64,000 nt of DNA from Pelagovum pacificum (GTDB lineage: Bacteria > Pseudomonadota > Alphaproteobacteria > Rhodobacterales > Rhodobacteraceae). The DNA is taken from positions 2,732,501-2,796,500 of the forward strand of contig NZ_CP065915.1 in the NCBI RefSeq assembly GCF_016134045.1, read 5' to 3'. Position numbers and translations under genes: made by a program. Positions 25,053-33,356 of the stretch are shown one piece after another; position 1 is the first letter of the stretch, and each line of letters begins with the position of its first letter. The notes under the pieces were generated by a model, which saw only the letters and a list, made by a program, of their open reading frames with translations, did not search any database and was not told the DNA's origin.

Positions 25053-26092
25053 TCTCCCAGCGGCACGGTGGCTCGCAGAGTTGTGCAGAGTTCCTGCATG
25101 TCCTGCGGCATTTCGGCTGCGAAACGCATGTGTTCGCCCGTCACCGGGTGCTGGAAGCCCAGGGTCGCGGCGTGGAGCGCCTGTCGGGGGAAGGTGCCGA
25201 CAGCCATCATCGCGGCCTCGCTCAGGGCGCCCTTGGGCAGTTTGCGTTTACCTCCGTAAACGGGATCACCGATGAGGCCGTGGCCGGCGTGGGCCATGTG
25301 GACACGGATCTGGTGGGTGCGCCCGGTCTCCAGCCAGCATTCGAGCAGGGACAGCACGGGCGGCGTGCCGAACGACTCGATCGCGCGGACGCGGGTCACG
25401 GCGTGGCGGCCGTTGTGCCAGAAGACCGCCTGCCGCTGCCGGTCGGTCTTGTGCCGCGCGAGGCGGGTCTGGATCTTCAACACGTTGCCCGGCTCGAAAC
25501 TGGTGCCGCGGATGCCGCGCAGGCGCGGGTCGCCGGCATCGGGCGTGCCGAAGCAGAGCGCGTGGTAATGGCGTTCGACGTCGTGCGCCTCGAACTGGGC
25601 GGCGAGGCCGTGGTGCGCGCGGTCGGTCTTGGCCGCGACGAGCAGGCCGGAGGTGTCCTTGTCGATCCGGTGCACGATGCCCGGCCGCCGCGCGCCGCCG
25701 ACGCCGGACAGGCTGTCGCCGCAATGGTGCAGCAGCGCGTTGACCAGCGTGCCGTCGGGGGAGCCCGGCGCGGGGTGGACAACCATGCCGGCGGGCTTGT
25801 TCACCACGATCAGTTCGGCATCCTCGTAGACGACGTCGAGCGCGATCGGCTCCGCCCCCATGTCGGTGTCCTCGGGAATGTCGAGCGCGATCTCGACCGC
25901 GTCGCCCTCACCAAGGCGGGCCCGGACATCCGTCACCACCACACCGTTGATCCGCACCGCACCGTCGGGCACGAGGCGGGCGAGGCGGGAGCGGGACAGC
26001 GCCGCCTCCTCTGGCACATCCCGGGCCAGCGCCTTATCAAGGCGCGGCGGCGGATCTGCGGTGATCCGGAACGTGACAACGGAGGGCGGCAT
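25049..26092 (-). CDS. rluD: RluA-family 23S rRNA pseudouridine synthase, altered C-terminus
   Basis: Converts uridines of 23S rRNA helix 69 to pseudouridine. The 347 residues include an S4-like RNA-binding domain (LSRSRLARLVPDGAVRINGV) and the catalytic block RPGIVHRIDKDTSGLLVAAK, where H-R-I/L-D-x-D-T-S-G carries the catalytic Asp; the late signature is GRTHQIRVHMAHAGHGLIGD. I start at the ATG at 26092, with GGGAG upstream; the longer frame to 26212 overlaps the divergent DUF6476 gene. The last nine residues ATVPLGD region derive from the inserted cassette, replacing Gly-stop. The change is beyond the catalytic fold and probably harmless. Confidence 0.93.
   Translation of the reverse strand: MPPSVVTFRITADPPPRLDKALARDVPEEAALSRSRLARLVPDGAVRINGVVVTDVRARLGEGDAVEIALDIPEDTDMGAEPIALDVVYEDAELIVVNKPAGMVVHPAPGSPDGTLVNALLHHCGDSLSGVGGARRPGIVHRIDKDTSGLLVAAKTDRAHHGLAAQFEAHDVERHYHALCFGTPDAGDPRLRGIRGTSFEPGNVLKIQTRLARHKTDRQRQAVFWHNGRHAVTRVRAIESFGTPPVLSLLECWLETGRTHQIRVHMAHAGHGLIGDPVYGGKRKLPKGALSEAAMMAVGTFPRQALHAATLGFQHPVTGEHMRFAAEMPQDMQELCTTLRATVPLGD
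25072..25116. repeat. 45-bp direct repeat, right copy (inside rluD)
   Basis: Identical to 23941-23985. Encodes RluD residues from EMPQDMQELC to TTLR; after it the reading frame runs 20 bp into cassette DNA before TAG. Confidence 0.95.
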
Positions 26093-26387
26093 GTCGGAAA
26101 CTCCCGAGGACTCTGGCTGGCCGCCTGAACTGAAATGGCTCAAGCGGCTGGTTTCTGGACTGACGATCGTCATGATCTGCGGGTTTCTAGTGCTCATCGG
26201 GGCCCTTGTCATCCGTCTGAACGCCGATCCCCTGCCCTTGCCGGACCGGATCGAGCTTCCAAGCGATGTTGACCCCTACGCGTTCACTCAAGGTGTAGAT
26301 TGGTTCGCCGTCGTGACCAGTGACGATCACATCCTCGTTTACGACCGCGCGACCGGCGCTTTGCGCCAGACGATCGAGATCGAGTAA
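26091..26387 (+). CDS. DUF6476 family membrane protein
   Basis: A 98-residue protein of a Rhodobacterales-type family (DUF6476), function unknown. An acidic cytoplasmic N-terminus (MSETPEDSGWPPELKWLKRL) precedes one membrane segment (about 20-43), then a periplasmic domain ending YDRATGALRQTIEIE. The ATG follows GGAGGG by 4 bp. Its start codon shares two bases with the rluD start on the opposite strand. A divergent position beside rluD is usual for this family in its lineage. Confidence 0.82.
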   Translation: MSETPEDSGWPPELKWLKRLVSGLTIVMICGFLVLIGALVIRLNADPLPLPDRIELPSDVDPYAFTQGVDWFAVVTSDDHILVYDRATGALRQTIEIE

Positions 26388-26396
26388 CATTTCCCG

Positions 26397-28427
26397 CTAC
26401 TTGCGCCGCCAGAGCCACGCGTGACCGGCAAGGGCCCCCTGCGTCTTGGCGAGCAGGCGGTTGGCGGGACCGGGCTTCGGGATCGTCCCGGTCGCGAGCC
26501 GGTCCACCGCGACTTCCGGGGGACAGGGCCGACGGGTGACCGGGTCGACGTAGCGCGGGTAGTCGATCAGCACCGCGTGGGCGAGCGTGACGAGGTCAGG
26601 CCGCGCGGTCCGGCGCGGCACCGGGCAGCGGTCGTCGGTGAGGCCCCAGCCGCTGTAGAACGGCTGTCCGAAACAGGTCACCTGTTTCCCACGCAGCAGC
26701 GCCTCGAACCCCATGGTCGAGGTCATGGTCCAGACCGCGTCGACGGCTGCGAGAGCGGCCATTGCGTCCGTCCGGTTCAGCACGGCGTCGGCGAAGCTCT
26801 CGGCATCCTCGACCGCACCGTCGCGCAGGCCGGCTTCCACGTCGGGGTGCGGCTTGTAGAGGATCACGGCGGCGGGGTTCTCCGCCCGCGTCGCTTCCAG
26901 CAAGGCGCGGTTCGTCATGATCTCCCGCGTGCCGAGGCGGATCGAGGCGTCGTCCTCCACCTGTCCGGGAACGAGGATGCGCTTGCCGGCGGGAAGTCCC
27001 GACGGCAGCGCAGCGCCGCCTAGGTTGTATTTCGACAGACCATCGGCGGTAAGGCGGCGGATGAGCCGCTCCGCCCGGTGACGCGCGGTATCGGACAGGG
27101 CACCACTATCCTCCACCAGTCGTTCGAGCCGGCTCTCGCGTGTCGGGTCGTAGTAGATGCCGAGGTCGTCGAGCACGAGCGACAGTGGCGGGATCAGGTC
27201 GGCGCCGAGGCCGCGGGACCGGAGGAAGCCGTCCTCGACGCGAACGGCGCCGGCTTCTTCCAAGGCAGCGTCGGTGCGGCCGGCCCAGACCATCAGGCGA
27301 CTGTCGTCCGACATCGCCTTCGCGATCGCTCGGGCCGGGTTGGCGACGAAGCGGATGCCGGACGTCTGTCCGAAGAAGTCCTGCAGCGGCTTGCGCTTCC
27401 AGAGCCGCATACCGGTCGCGACCCAGCCGCGATGGTCGTCGCGCCACGCCCGCGCCTCGGCGGAGAGGATCGCGATCACGTCCTCGATCTCGCACAATCG
27501 GTCGCGGAACGGATCGTACCAGCGAGGGTAGAGCATCATCGCGGCGGCGAAGAGTTGCGCGCGGGTCAGGCGGCGTTGCCGCCGGTCGAGCGGGTTTCGG
27601 TCGTCGGTGAGGCCCCAGCCGATGTAGAACGGCTGTCCGAAAACGGACGGGCGATGGCCGGCAAGGATCGCTTCGAAGCCGAGCTGGCTGGACAGGACAT
27701 AGACCGCGACGGCCCCCTCCAGCAGCGGCCAGGGAGAGACCGGATCGGTCAGGAGCGTCTCACCCGGGGACAGGTCCTCCGGCCCGAGATGGCCGGGGCG
27801 ATGGCCGCCGGTCGTCTCGGGGTGAGATTTCACGACGATGCGGGCGCCGGGGTTCTCCTCCCGCGCGAGGAAGAGCATCTCGAGGAAGTTGTTCCGCCCG
27901 GCATGGGAGGCCCGCACGCTGGCGTCGTCCTTCGTCTGGTCGATGACGAGGACATAGCCGGGCTCTGGCACCGGGGTGTCGGGGTCGAAGGCATTGTACT
28001 TGGACAGGTGCAGGCGCCTGAGGTCCGCCATCGCGCCCCGCGCCCGGTCGAGCAGCGCGGTGTCGTCGAGCGGCGCCTCGGCGCACAGCCGTTCGAGGTC
28101 GGAGATCGTGGAGGGGTCGAAATGCACTCCGGACCGGTCGAGGTGGAGGCCGAGGCCCGGCCCCCCGCCCGCGCGGCCGGGCAGTACGGAGCGCAGGAAG
28201 GCGTCCTCCACCCGCAGGATCGGGGCATTCCGGCGGGCGGCCACGGCCTCTCCGCGCGGGGCGGTCGGGGACAGGCCCCAGACGCCGACCATGTCGCCTT
28301 CGCCCGGTGCGCCGAGCCGGATGTCGTATCCCGAAAGCTGGAGGATGCGGCGGACCCTGCCCTGTGTCAGGAACCCGCCGTTATAGACGTAGAGCCGCGT
28401 CGGCACGCTGTCCGACGCGGCCTCCAC
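26397..28427 (-). CDS. kpsC: Capsular polysaccharide Kdo transferase KpsC
   Basis: A 676-residue cytoplasmic enzyme that, with KpsS, builds the beta-linked Kdo chain on phosphatidylglycerol to which export-ready capsule is attached. It contains two related halves, as known for KpsC with its two beta-Kdo transferase domains: each has an LSKYN block (near 145 and 465), a KSHPE or KPHPD block, and a QPFY-GWGLTDDR block (about 265 and 590). Length matches the family. It starts 4 bp after the OPX gene, so the two are co-transcribed. The export ABC genes kpsMT/kpsE are not in the window. Confidence 0.93.
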   Translation of the reverse strand: MEAASDSVPTRLYVYNGGFLTQGRVRRILQLSGYDIRLGAPGEGDMVGVWGLSPTAPRGEAVAARRNAPILRVEDAFLRSVLPGRAGGGPGLGLHLDRSGVHFDPSTISDLERLCAEAPLDDTALLDRARGAMADLRRLHLSKYNAFDPDTPVPEPGYVLVIDQTKDDASVRASHAGRNNFLEMLFLAREENPGARIVVKSHPETTGGHRPGHLGPEDLSPGETLLTDPVSPWPLLEGAVAVYVLSSQLGFEAILAGHRPSVFGQPFYIGWGLTDDRNPLDRRQRRLTRAQLFAAAMMLYPRWYDPFRDRLCEIEDVIAILSAEARAWRDDHRGWVATGMRLWKRKPLQDFFGQTSGIRFVANPARAIAKAMSDDSRLMVWAGRTDAALEEAGAVRVEDGFLRSRGLGADLIPPLSLVLDDLGIYYDPTRESRLERLVEDSGALSDTARHRAERLIRRLTADGLSKYNLGGAALPSGLPAGKRILVPGQVEDDASIRLGTREIMTNRALLEATRAENPAAVILYKPHPDVEAGLRDGAVEDAESFADAVLNRTDAMAALAAVDAVWTMTSTMGFEALLRGKQVTCFGQPFYSGWGLTDDRCPVPRRTARPDLVTLAHAVLIDYPRYVDPVTRRPCPPEVAVDRLATGTIPKPGPANRLLAKTQGALAGHAWLWRRK

Positions 28428-28431
28428 GATT

Positions 28432-29568
28432 TCACTCGCCGGCGACGGTGCTCGCCGCGTTGGCGACGGTGCCGACGTTGCCGAGCGAGCCGGTCACGGC
28501 CGCGATCACCTTGTTGAACTGTACGAAGGGCGCCTCGGTCACGTAGACCGTGTCCTGATCGCGGATCGCGAAGTCGCGGGCGAAGAACAGGCCGTTGGGC
28601 CGGGTGAGGTCGAGCACGTAGACCACGCGCTGCGTGCCGGTGACGTCCTGACCGATCAGCTGCTCGGTGATTTCCTCGGGTTCGTTGCGGAACACGAAGA
28701 CGCCGGTGGGGTCCGCCTGCGACGGGTTCAGGCCGCCGACCTGTGCGATGGCCTCGATCGCGCTGATCTTCTGGCTGGCGAAGGGCACGCGGCTTTGCGC
28801 GCCGGTCGCACCGAGCGCGGTGAAGGAGCGGGTGTCGGCCTCCACGATGACCCGGTCGCCGTTGCGCAGCGCGATGTCGGCGCCGGGGCTGTCGTAGAGA
28901 TCCTGGAACCAGACTGAGCCGGTGTGGGCCCCGCGCGTGACGGTGACGCGGGCGATCTCGGGCTCGACGGCGACGCCGCCGGCCTGCGCGAGCATCTGGC
29001 TCAGCGTGCGGGTGGGCCGCTCGATCGGGTAGACGCCCTGCGCGCCGACGGAGCCGACTACGGACACGGTCGAGCCGTCCCCGGCAAGGCGGCGGACCTG
29101 CACCTGCGGGTCGGGGGTCTGGTCGCCGAGCCGCTCGGTGATGATCTGGCGGATGCGCTCGGGCGTGTTGCCGGCGGCGAGGATGCGGCCCGCGTAGGGG
29201 ACGAAGATGTATCCCGCACCATCGACCTGCACCTCGTCGAGGATCGTTGCGTTCTGGCCGGTCGGCACGAGAAGACCGTCGGAAACGTTCTCCCACACCG
29301 TCAGGCCGAGCACGTCGCCCGGGTTGATCGTGTCGGAGCCGACGACGCCGGCGTTAAGGAAGCCCGATCCGAAGCCGAGCGCCGGAGCGACGCTGGCGAT
29401 GTAGTTCACCCGGTCATCGACGACGAGGATGAAGGAGTCCCCCTCGCGCATGACGGAGCCGTCGAAGATCTCGCCCCGTGTGGGGCCGGAACGGGGGAGA
29501 CCGCACGAGGCCACGAGGGCCAGTGCGGCAAGGAGGGTCGCGCCTTTCGCAAGGCGCAGGCTGTCCAT
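28432..29568 (-). CDS. Polysaccharide export outer-membrane lipoprotein (OPX, Wza/KpsD family)
   Basis: Forms the periplasmic/outer-membrane conduit for capsular polysaccharide. 378 residues; lipoprotein signal with lipobox LVAS followed by Cys (about residue 22). Poly_export domain: INPGDVLGLTVWENVSDGLL then VDGAGYIFVPYAGRILAAG; SLBB-type repeats follow (ARRLAGDGSTVSVVGSVGAQG and the GLNPSQADPTGVFVFRNEPE region). ATG at 29568 chosen; a GTG six bases upstream is an alternative. It is first in an operon with kpsC. The other capsule genes needed (kpsE, kpsMT) lie elsewhere. Confidence 0.92.
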   Translation of the reverse strand: MDSLRLAKGATLLAALALVASCGLPRSGPTRGEIFDGSVMREGDSFILVVDDRVNYIASVAPALGFGSGFLNAGVVGSDTINPGDVLGLTVWENVSDGLLVPTGQNATILDEVQVDGAGYIFVPYAGRILAAGNTPERIRQIITERLGDQTPDPQVQVRRLAGDGSTVSVVGSVGAQGVYPIERPTRTLSQMLAQAGGVAVEPEIARVTVTRGAHTGSVWFQDLYDSPGADIALRNGDRVIVEADTRSFTALGATGAQSRVPFASQKISAIEAIAQVGGLNPSQADPTGVFVFRNEPEEITEQLIGQDVTGTQRVVYVLDLTRPNGLFFARDFAIRDQDTVYVTEAPFVQFNKVIAAVTGSLGNVGTVANAASTVAGE

Positions 29569-29778
29569 GATCACTGCTCGGTCCTCCGGACCTGATTATT
29601 GTCTGCCTCGGTCTTTTTTTTTGCACCGTAGCGCCTTTGGATTCAGTTGCCTAGAGCCCGGTATCGACATCGAATCACCCCTGTTGCGCTTGCGCCGCTG
29701 ACCGCGAGGTGTTGGGTCGCGCGCGGCCCGCAGCCGCTAGATGATCCGCGCGGCTTCCCGGCCGGGCCGGTCGCCGCT

Positions 29779-30369
29779 ATGACGGGCAAGGTCCGATTGC
29801 TCCGGGAGGCCGCCCTGCCCCGCCCCAAGTCCGTCAGTGACGACAGCGTGCTCGACGCCGCAAATGCCCTTCTGGCGGACGGCGGTTTGTCGAGCTTCAC
29901 GCTCGCCGATGTCGCGCGGCAGGTCGGCCTGTCCCGCGCCGCGCTGATCCAGCGCTTCGGCGACCGGGACCGGTTGGTCCTGCGCATGGCGGAGCGGGAA
30001 GTCGCAGCGACGCGCGCCTATATCGGCAGCCTGCCGGTCGAGCCGGGGCGCGACGGGCTCTGGCGGTTCCTTGAAACCATCGTGACGAGCATGGGTGACG
30101 GCGACGGCTTCTCTCTGCGGGTGGCAATCGCGGCGCTGGAGGCGCGGGACCCCGCCCTGCGCGCGCTGGCGGACGAACGCTACAGGATCGTGCAGGACGC
30201 CATTGCCGCGCGCCTGACCGGCCCGGACGCGGCGCAGACGGCGATTCTGCTTCATGCGGTGATCGCCGGCGCGACGATGCAGTGGGTCGCCAACCGCGCG
30301 GGACGGCTGGATCGCTACACGATCGATCGTTTGCGCCCGGTGTTCGATTGTCTGGTGGCCGAGGATTGA
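29779..30369 (+). CDS. TetR/AcrR family transcriptional regulator
   Basis: A 196-residue repressor. The N-terminal helix-turn-helix is VLDAANALLADGGLSSFTLA, continuing DVARQVGLSRAALIQRFGDRDRLVLR; the rest is the ligand-binding helical domain ending FDCLVAED. The ATG at 29779 is chosen because the preceding in-frame residues are not HTH-like. It precedes an alpha/beta hydrolase gene by 54 bp, with a palindromic operator in between, so it probably controls that gene. The ligand is unknown. Confidence 0.9.
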   Translation: MTGKVRLLREAALPRPKSVSDDSVLDAANALLADGGLSSFTLADVARQVGLSRAALIQRFGDRDRLVLRMAEREVAATRAYIGSLPVEPGRDGLWRFLETIVTSMGDGDGFSLRVAIAALEARDPALRALADERYRIVQDAIAARLTGPDAAQTAILLHAVIAGATMQWVANRAGRLDRYTIDRLRPVFDCLVAED

Positions 30370-30384
30370 CGGCTCGCCTTCCCG

Positions 30385-30410
30385 TTTATAACTTACCCGT
30401 AGGTTATAAA
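30385..30410. promoter_or_regulatory. Palindromic operator, likely TetR-family binding site
   Basis: A 26-bp inverted repeat with arms TTTATAAC (30385-30392) and GTTATAAA (30403-30410) and an inner TAC/GTA pair; only the central pair and one inner pair mismatch. It ends 13 bp before the hydrolase ATG. TTGACG (30366-30371) and TATAAC (30387-30392), 15 bp apart, could be the promoter, placing the -10 inside the operator. Confidence 0.75.
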
Positions 30411-30423
30411 TGGACGGAATGTC

Positions 30424-31272
30424 ATGCCCGCCACTTTTCGCTGGATCGAGACCACGGGCGCCCGCCTCGCCGCAGAGAGCTTCGGCGATCCCGATGATCC
30501 GGCGGTTCTGCTGGTCATGGGCGCCACCGCGTCCCTGCTGACCTGGCCCGAGGCGCTGTGCGAGGAGCTCGCCGCGGCGGGGCATTTCGTGATCCGATAC
30601 GATCACCGCGACACGGGGCTGTCGACGCTCTGCCCCGCCGGCGCGCCCGACTACCGGGTCGACGACCTCGCGACAGACATCGTCGACGTGCTGGACGGGT
30701 TCGGGGTCGCACGGGCCACTCTGGTGGGCATGTCTCTGGGCGGATACCTGTCGCAGATCGTGGCGCTCGACGCGCCGGAGCGCGTGGCGTCGCTCGTGCT
30801 GATCGCCAGCGAACCGCTTGGCTGGGAGGGGGACCCGCTTCCGTCGATGAGCGCGGCGTTCCTCGACCAGTTCGCCGGTCTGCAGACACTGGACTGGTCC
30901 GATCGCACTCAAGTGGCCACCGTCCTGCTCGGCATCGAACGGTCGAGCGCGGGGACACTCTTCGACGAGGCCGCGGCGCGTGCCCGTATCGAGGCCGTGC
31001 TCGCGCGCTCGCCCGACATCGCGGCGGCCTTCAATCATGCGGTGATGCAGCAGACCCGCGACTGGACGGGCGGCGCGGCTCGCCTGACCTGCCCGACGCT
31101 GTTGCTGCACGGCACCCTCGATCCGGTTCTGCCGGTCGCCAATGGCGAAGCGCTCTCCGAGACCATCCCCGGTTCGCGGCTCGTCCTGTTCGACGGGGTC
31201 GGCCACGAATTGCCCGACCGCATCCTGCCCCGGATCGTCGAGGAGATCGGTCGGCACGTGGAGACCGCCTGA
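30424..31272 (+). CDS. Alpha/beta hydrolase
   Basis: A 282-residue alpha/beta hydrolase. The oxyanion region is LLVMGATASLLTWPEALC, then RYDHRDTGLS, the nucleophile elbow GMSLGG with Ser at about 104, an acid in HGTLDPVLPV and the catalytic His in FDGVGHELPD. This pattern fits esterase/lactonase/epoxide-hydrolase-like members; it resembles the aclacinomycin methylesterase-type group. It is downstream of the TetR-type regulator and its presumed operator, so likely induced by the substrate or a related compound. Confidence 0.9.
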   Translation: MPATFRWIETTGARLAAESFGDPDDPAVLLVMGATASLLTWPEALCEELAAAGHFVIRYDHRDTGLSTLCPAGAPDYRVDDLATDIVDVLDGFGVARATLVGMSLGGYLSQIVALDAPERVASLVLIASEPLGWEGDPLPSMSAAFLDQFAGLQTLDWSDRTQVATVLLGIERSSAGTLFDEAAARARIEAVLARSPDIAAAFNHAVMQQTRDWTGGAARLTCPTLLLHGTLDPVLPVANGEALSETIPGSRLVLFDGVGHELPDRILPRIVEEIGRHVETA

Positions 31273-31308
31273 GGCTTCTTCGGGCGCCGAATATTCCGGT
31301 GTGGTCCG

Positions 31309-31325
31309 GGGAGGTAGCGCCTCCC
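31309..31325. terminator. Weak hairpin between convergent hydrolase and kpsS
   Basis: GGGAGG/CCTCCC around a 5-nt loop, midway in the 59-bp gap. No T-run on either side, so support is limited. Confidence 0.35.
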
Positions 31326-31331
31326 TAACGG

Positions 31332-32618
31332 TCAGGTCACGATGCGAAGCGGCTGGCGCGGGGCGGCCTTGCCCGACTTCAGCGCGTCATAGGGATCCTC
31401 GTCGTCGAGCATCATGTCGACGACCTGCCGCATCAGCTGTCGCCGGCCACGGGCCGAATAGAAGCCACCAGGGATCTGCGAGGTCTCCAGCAGGAAGCGG
31501 CGGTAGTCCTTGTAGGCACGGTTGTCGGGTCGCGCGGGCTGGGCGAAGAACTCGCCGAGCGGCTGGGTCGAGACGAACTCCGGCTTGTTGTAGACCGCCG
31601 CGCCGAACACCTTGAGCGGGATGCCCCGCCAGAGGACCTGCTGACCTGCGGTCGAGTTCACCGTGACGGCAGTGCGGGCGTGGTCGAGCAGCCGGGCGAG
31701 CTTGCCGCCGCGCACGTAATGGATACGGCCCTCGAGCCCGTATTCCTTGGCCATCGCCCGCAGGATTCGCCGAAGCGGCACGCGGCCGTTCTCCAGCGGG
31801 TGGGCCTTGATGACGAGGTGATGATGCCGGGGCGCGCCCTTGGCGAAGCCTTCGACCACGACGCGGACGAACTCCTCCATCCGGGTGAAGGGCGAGTGCA
31901 TCTGGAAGCTCGCGTCATGCTCGAGTTGCATCAGCACGAGATGATAGGGAAAGCCGCCGTACTTGATCCGCTGCGTCGCCAGCATCCGGTCGAGCGCGAT
32001 GAAGGGCATCAGCACGAGCCGGCGCGTGTAGAGGAAGCCCTCCGTCGTGACCGGCAGCTCCCGGTGGCGGCGGAAGTTGCGATAGTCGCGGTTCCGGAAG
32101 ACGATGAACCAATGATAGAGCGCCCCGTAGAAGACATGGTGGCGCATGTCACCCCAGTGTGCGGGCGGCTCGGGCACGTCGAGATCGCTCATCTCCAGTG
32201 CACGCTTCATCTCGGGAATCGACACGTCCATCAGGCGGGAATGGCCGTTGGAGCCGCCGCGCTCATAGGTGACCCAGTAGGGCCGCATGTAGCCCTCTTC
32301 GAAGACGTGCACGGTGAGGCCGAGGTCGTGCGCGGCCTCCACCGCCTGCGCATGGACAGGTCGGGTGTCGCCGTAGAGCACGATATCGGTGATGTCCTTC
32401 TCCGCGACGATGGCGCGGAAGGCCTCGGGCCAGTCCTCGGGCGTGCCACGGTAGGGGATGTAGCTTTTCGGAGAGAACCAGAAGGCCCGGTCGCCGGCGT
32501 TGAACCCGACGCGCCACGTCTCTGCCCCCGCGCGGCCGAGCATCTTGCCAAGCCGGTGAAAAAAGGGCCCGTGCGGCCCTTGCAGGAACAGGAATCTGCG
32601 ATGTTCGGGCATCGACAT
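31332..32618 (-). CDS. kpsS: Capsular polysaccharide Kdo transferase KpsS
   Basis: Adds the first beta-Kdo to phosphatidylglycerol in capsule assembly; KpsC extends it. 428 residues. N-terminal FLFLQGPHGPFFHRLGKML is the hallmark of KpsS; FEEGYMRPYWVTYERGGSNG and the block TVNSTAGQQVLWRGIPLKVFG are also typical. No signal peptide; peripheral at the inner membrane. It is separated from OPX and kpsC by the TetR/hydrolase pair and has its own transcript on the minus strand, divergent from ribE. Confidence 0.93.
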   Translation of the reverse strand: MSMPEHRRFLFLQGPHGPFFHRLGKMLGRAGAETWRVGFNAGDRAFWFSPKSYIPYRGTPEDWPEAFRAIVAEKDITDIVLYGDTRPVHAQAVEAAHDLGLTVHVFEEGYMRPYWVTYERGGSNGHSRLMDVSIPEMKRALEMSDLDVPEPPAHWGDMRHHVFYGALYHWFIVFRNRDYRNFRRHRELPVTTEGFLYTRRLVLMPFIALDRMLATQRIKYGGFPYHLVLMQLEHDASFQMHSPFTRMEEFVRVVVEGFAKGAPRHHHLVIKAHPLENGRVPLRRILRAMAKEYGLEGRIHYVRGGKLARLLDHARTAVTVNSTAGQQVLWRGIPLKVFGAAVYNKPEFVSTQPLGEFFAQPARPDNRAYKDYRRFLLETSQIPGGFYSARGRRQLMRQVVDMMLDDEDPYDALKSGKAAPRQPLRIVT

Positions 32619-32753
32619 GGGTTAGCCGTTCTCCTTCGCGCTGCATAGGGCTACAGCGGCATGGCGGCAGAAATTGGGATTGAACACGGCAACTTGCGTG
32701 CCCACTTGCCGCATTCGGCGCGGCGGGCTAGCCAGAGGAAACAGGAGGCGCTC

Positions 32754-33356
32754 ATGTTCACGGGTATCGTCACGGACGTCGGAGCAGTTCTGCAGGTCGA
32801 GCAGCGCGGCGATCTGCGCGCGCGGATCGGCACGACCTACCTTGTCGAGGATATCGACATCGGCGCTTCGATCGCCTGCGACGGGGTCTGCCTGACCGTC
32901 GTCGCGCGGGGCACCGAGCCGCGCAACTGGTTCGACGTCGATATCTCCGCCGAGACGGTCGACAAGACGAGCATCGGCCGCAACCGCTGGTCCGTCGGCA
33001 AGCGGCTGAACCTCGAACGCGCGCTGAAGGTCGGCGACGAGCTGGGCGGGCACATCGTGTCGGGCCATGTCGACGGGGTGGCCGAAGTCCTGTCGATCAC
33101 CGACGAGGGCGACAGCGCACGGATCCTGTTCGAAGCGCCCGAGGCTCTGGCCCGTTTCATCGCGCCGAAGGGCTCGATCGCGCTGAACGGCACGTCGCTG
33201 ACGGTAAACGAAGTCGACGGCCGCCGCTTCGGCGTGAACCTGATCCCGCACACCCGCGAGGTCACGACATGGGGCGAGGTCGTCGCGGGCGATGTGGTCA
33301 ACCTCGAGATCGACACGCTGGCCCGCTACGTCGCCCGCCTGCAGGACTGGCCGTGA
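32754..33356 (+). CDS. ribE: Riboflavin synthase, alpha subunit
   Basis: Condenses two 6,7-dimethyl-8-ribityllumazine molecules to riboflavin plus a pyrimidine. 200 residues in two lumazine-binding repeats: the N-terminal one begins MFTGIVTDVGAV and holds ACDGVCLTV; the second has GHIVSGHVDGVAEV and SIALNGTSLTVNEV. The ATG at 32754 follows AGGAGG by 6 bp. The next gene starts inside its stop codon. No FMN riboswitch is visible upstream. It heads a riboflavin block with ribB, ribH and nusB, interrupted by the hemerythrin gene on the other strand. Confidence 0.96.
   Translation: MFTGIVTDVGAVLQVEQRGDLRARIGTTYLVEDIDIGASIACDGVCLTVVARGTEPRNWFDVDISAETVDKTSIGRNRWSVGKRLNLERALKVGDELGGHIVSGHVDGVAEVLSITDEGDSARILFEAPEALARFIAPKGSIALNGTSLTVNEVDGRRFGVNLIPHTREVTTWGEVVAGDVVNLEIDTLARYVARLQDWP

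Larger units (their letters stand above)
23941..25116. mobile_element. Sulfotransferase cassette inserted at the 3' end of rluD
   Basis: The segment is bounded by two identical 45-bp direct copies (23941-23985 and 25072-25116). The right copy lies inside the rluD reading frame; the left copy, read in the same frame, encodes the same residues EMPQDMQELCTTLR followed by Gly and a TAA stop, the likely original RluD end. The unit between them (1086 bp) holds a sulfotransferase gene and a small open frame, is visibly less GC-rich than its surroundings, and has no integrase. The structure is that of an element integrated by site-specific or homologous recombination into a gene 3' end. Confidence 0.75.
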
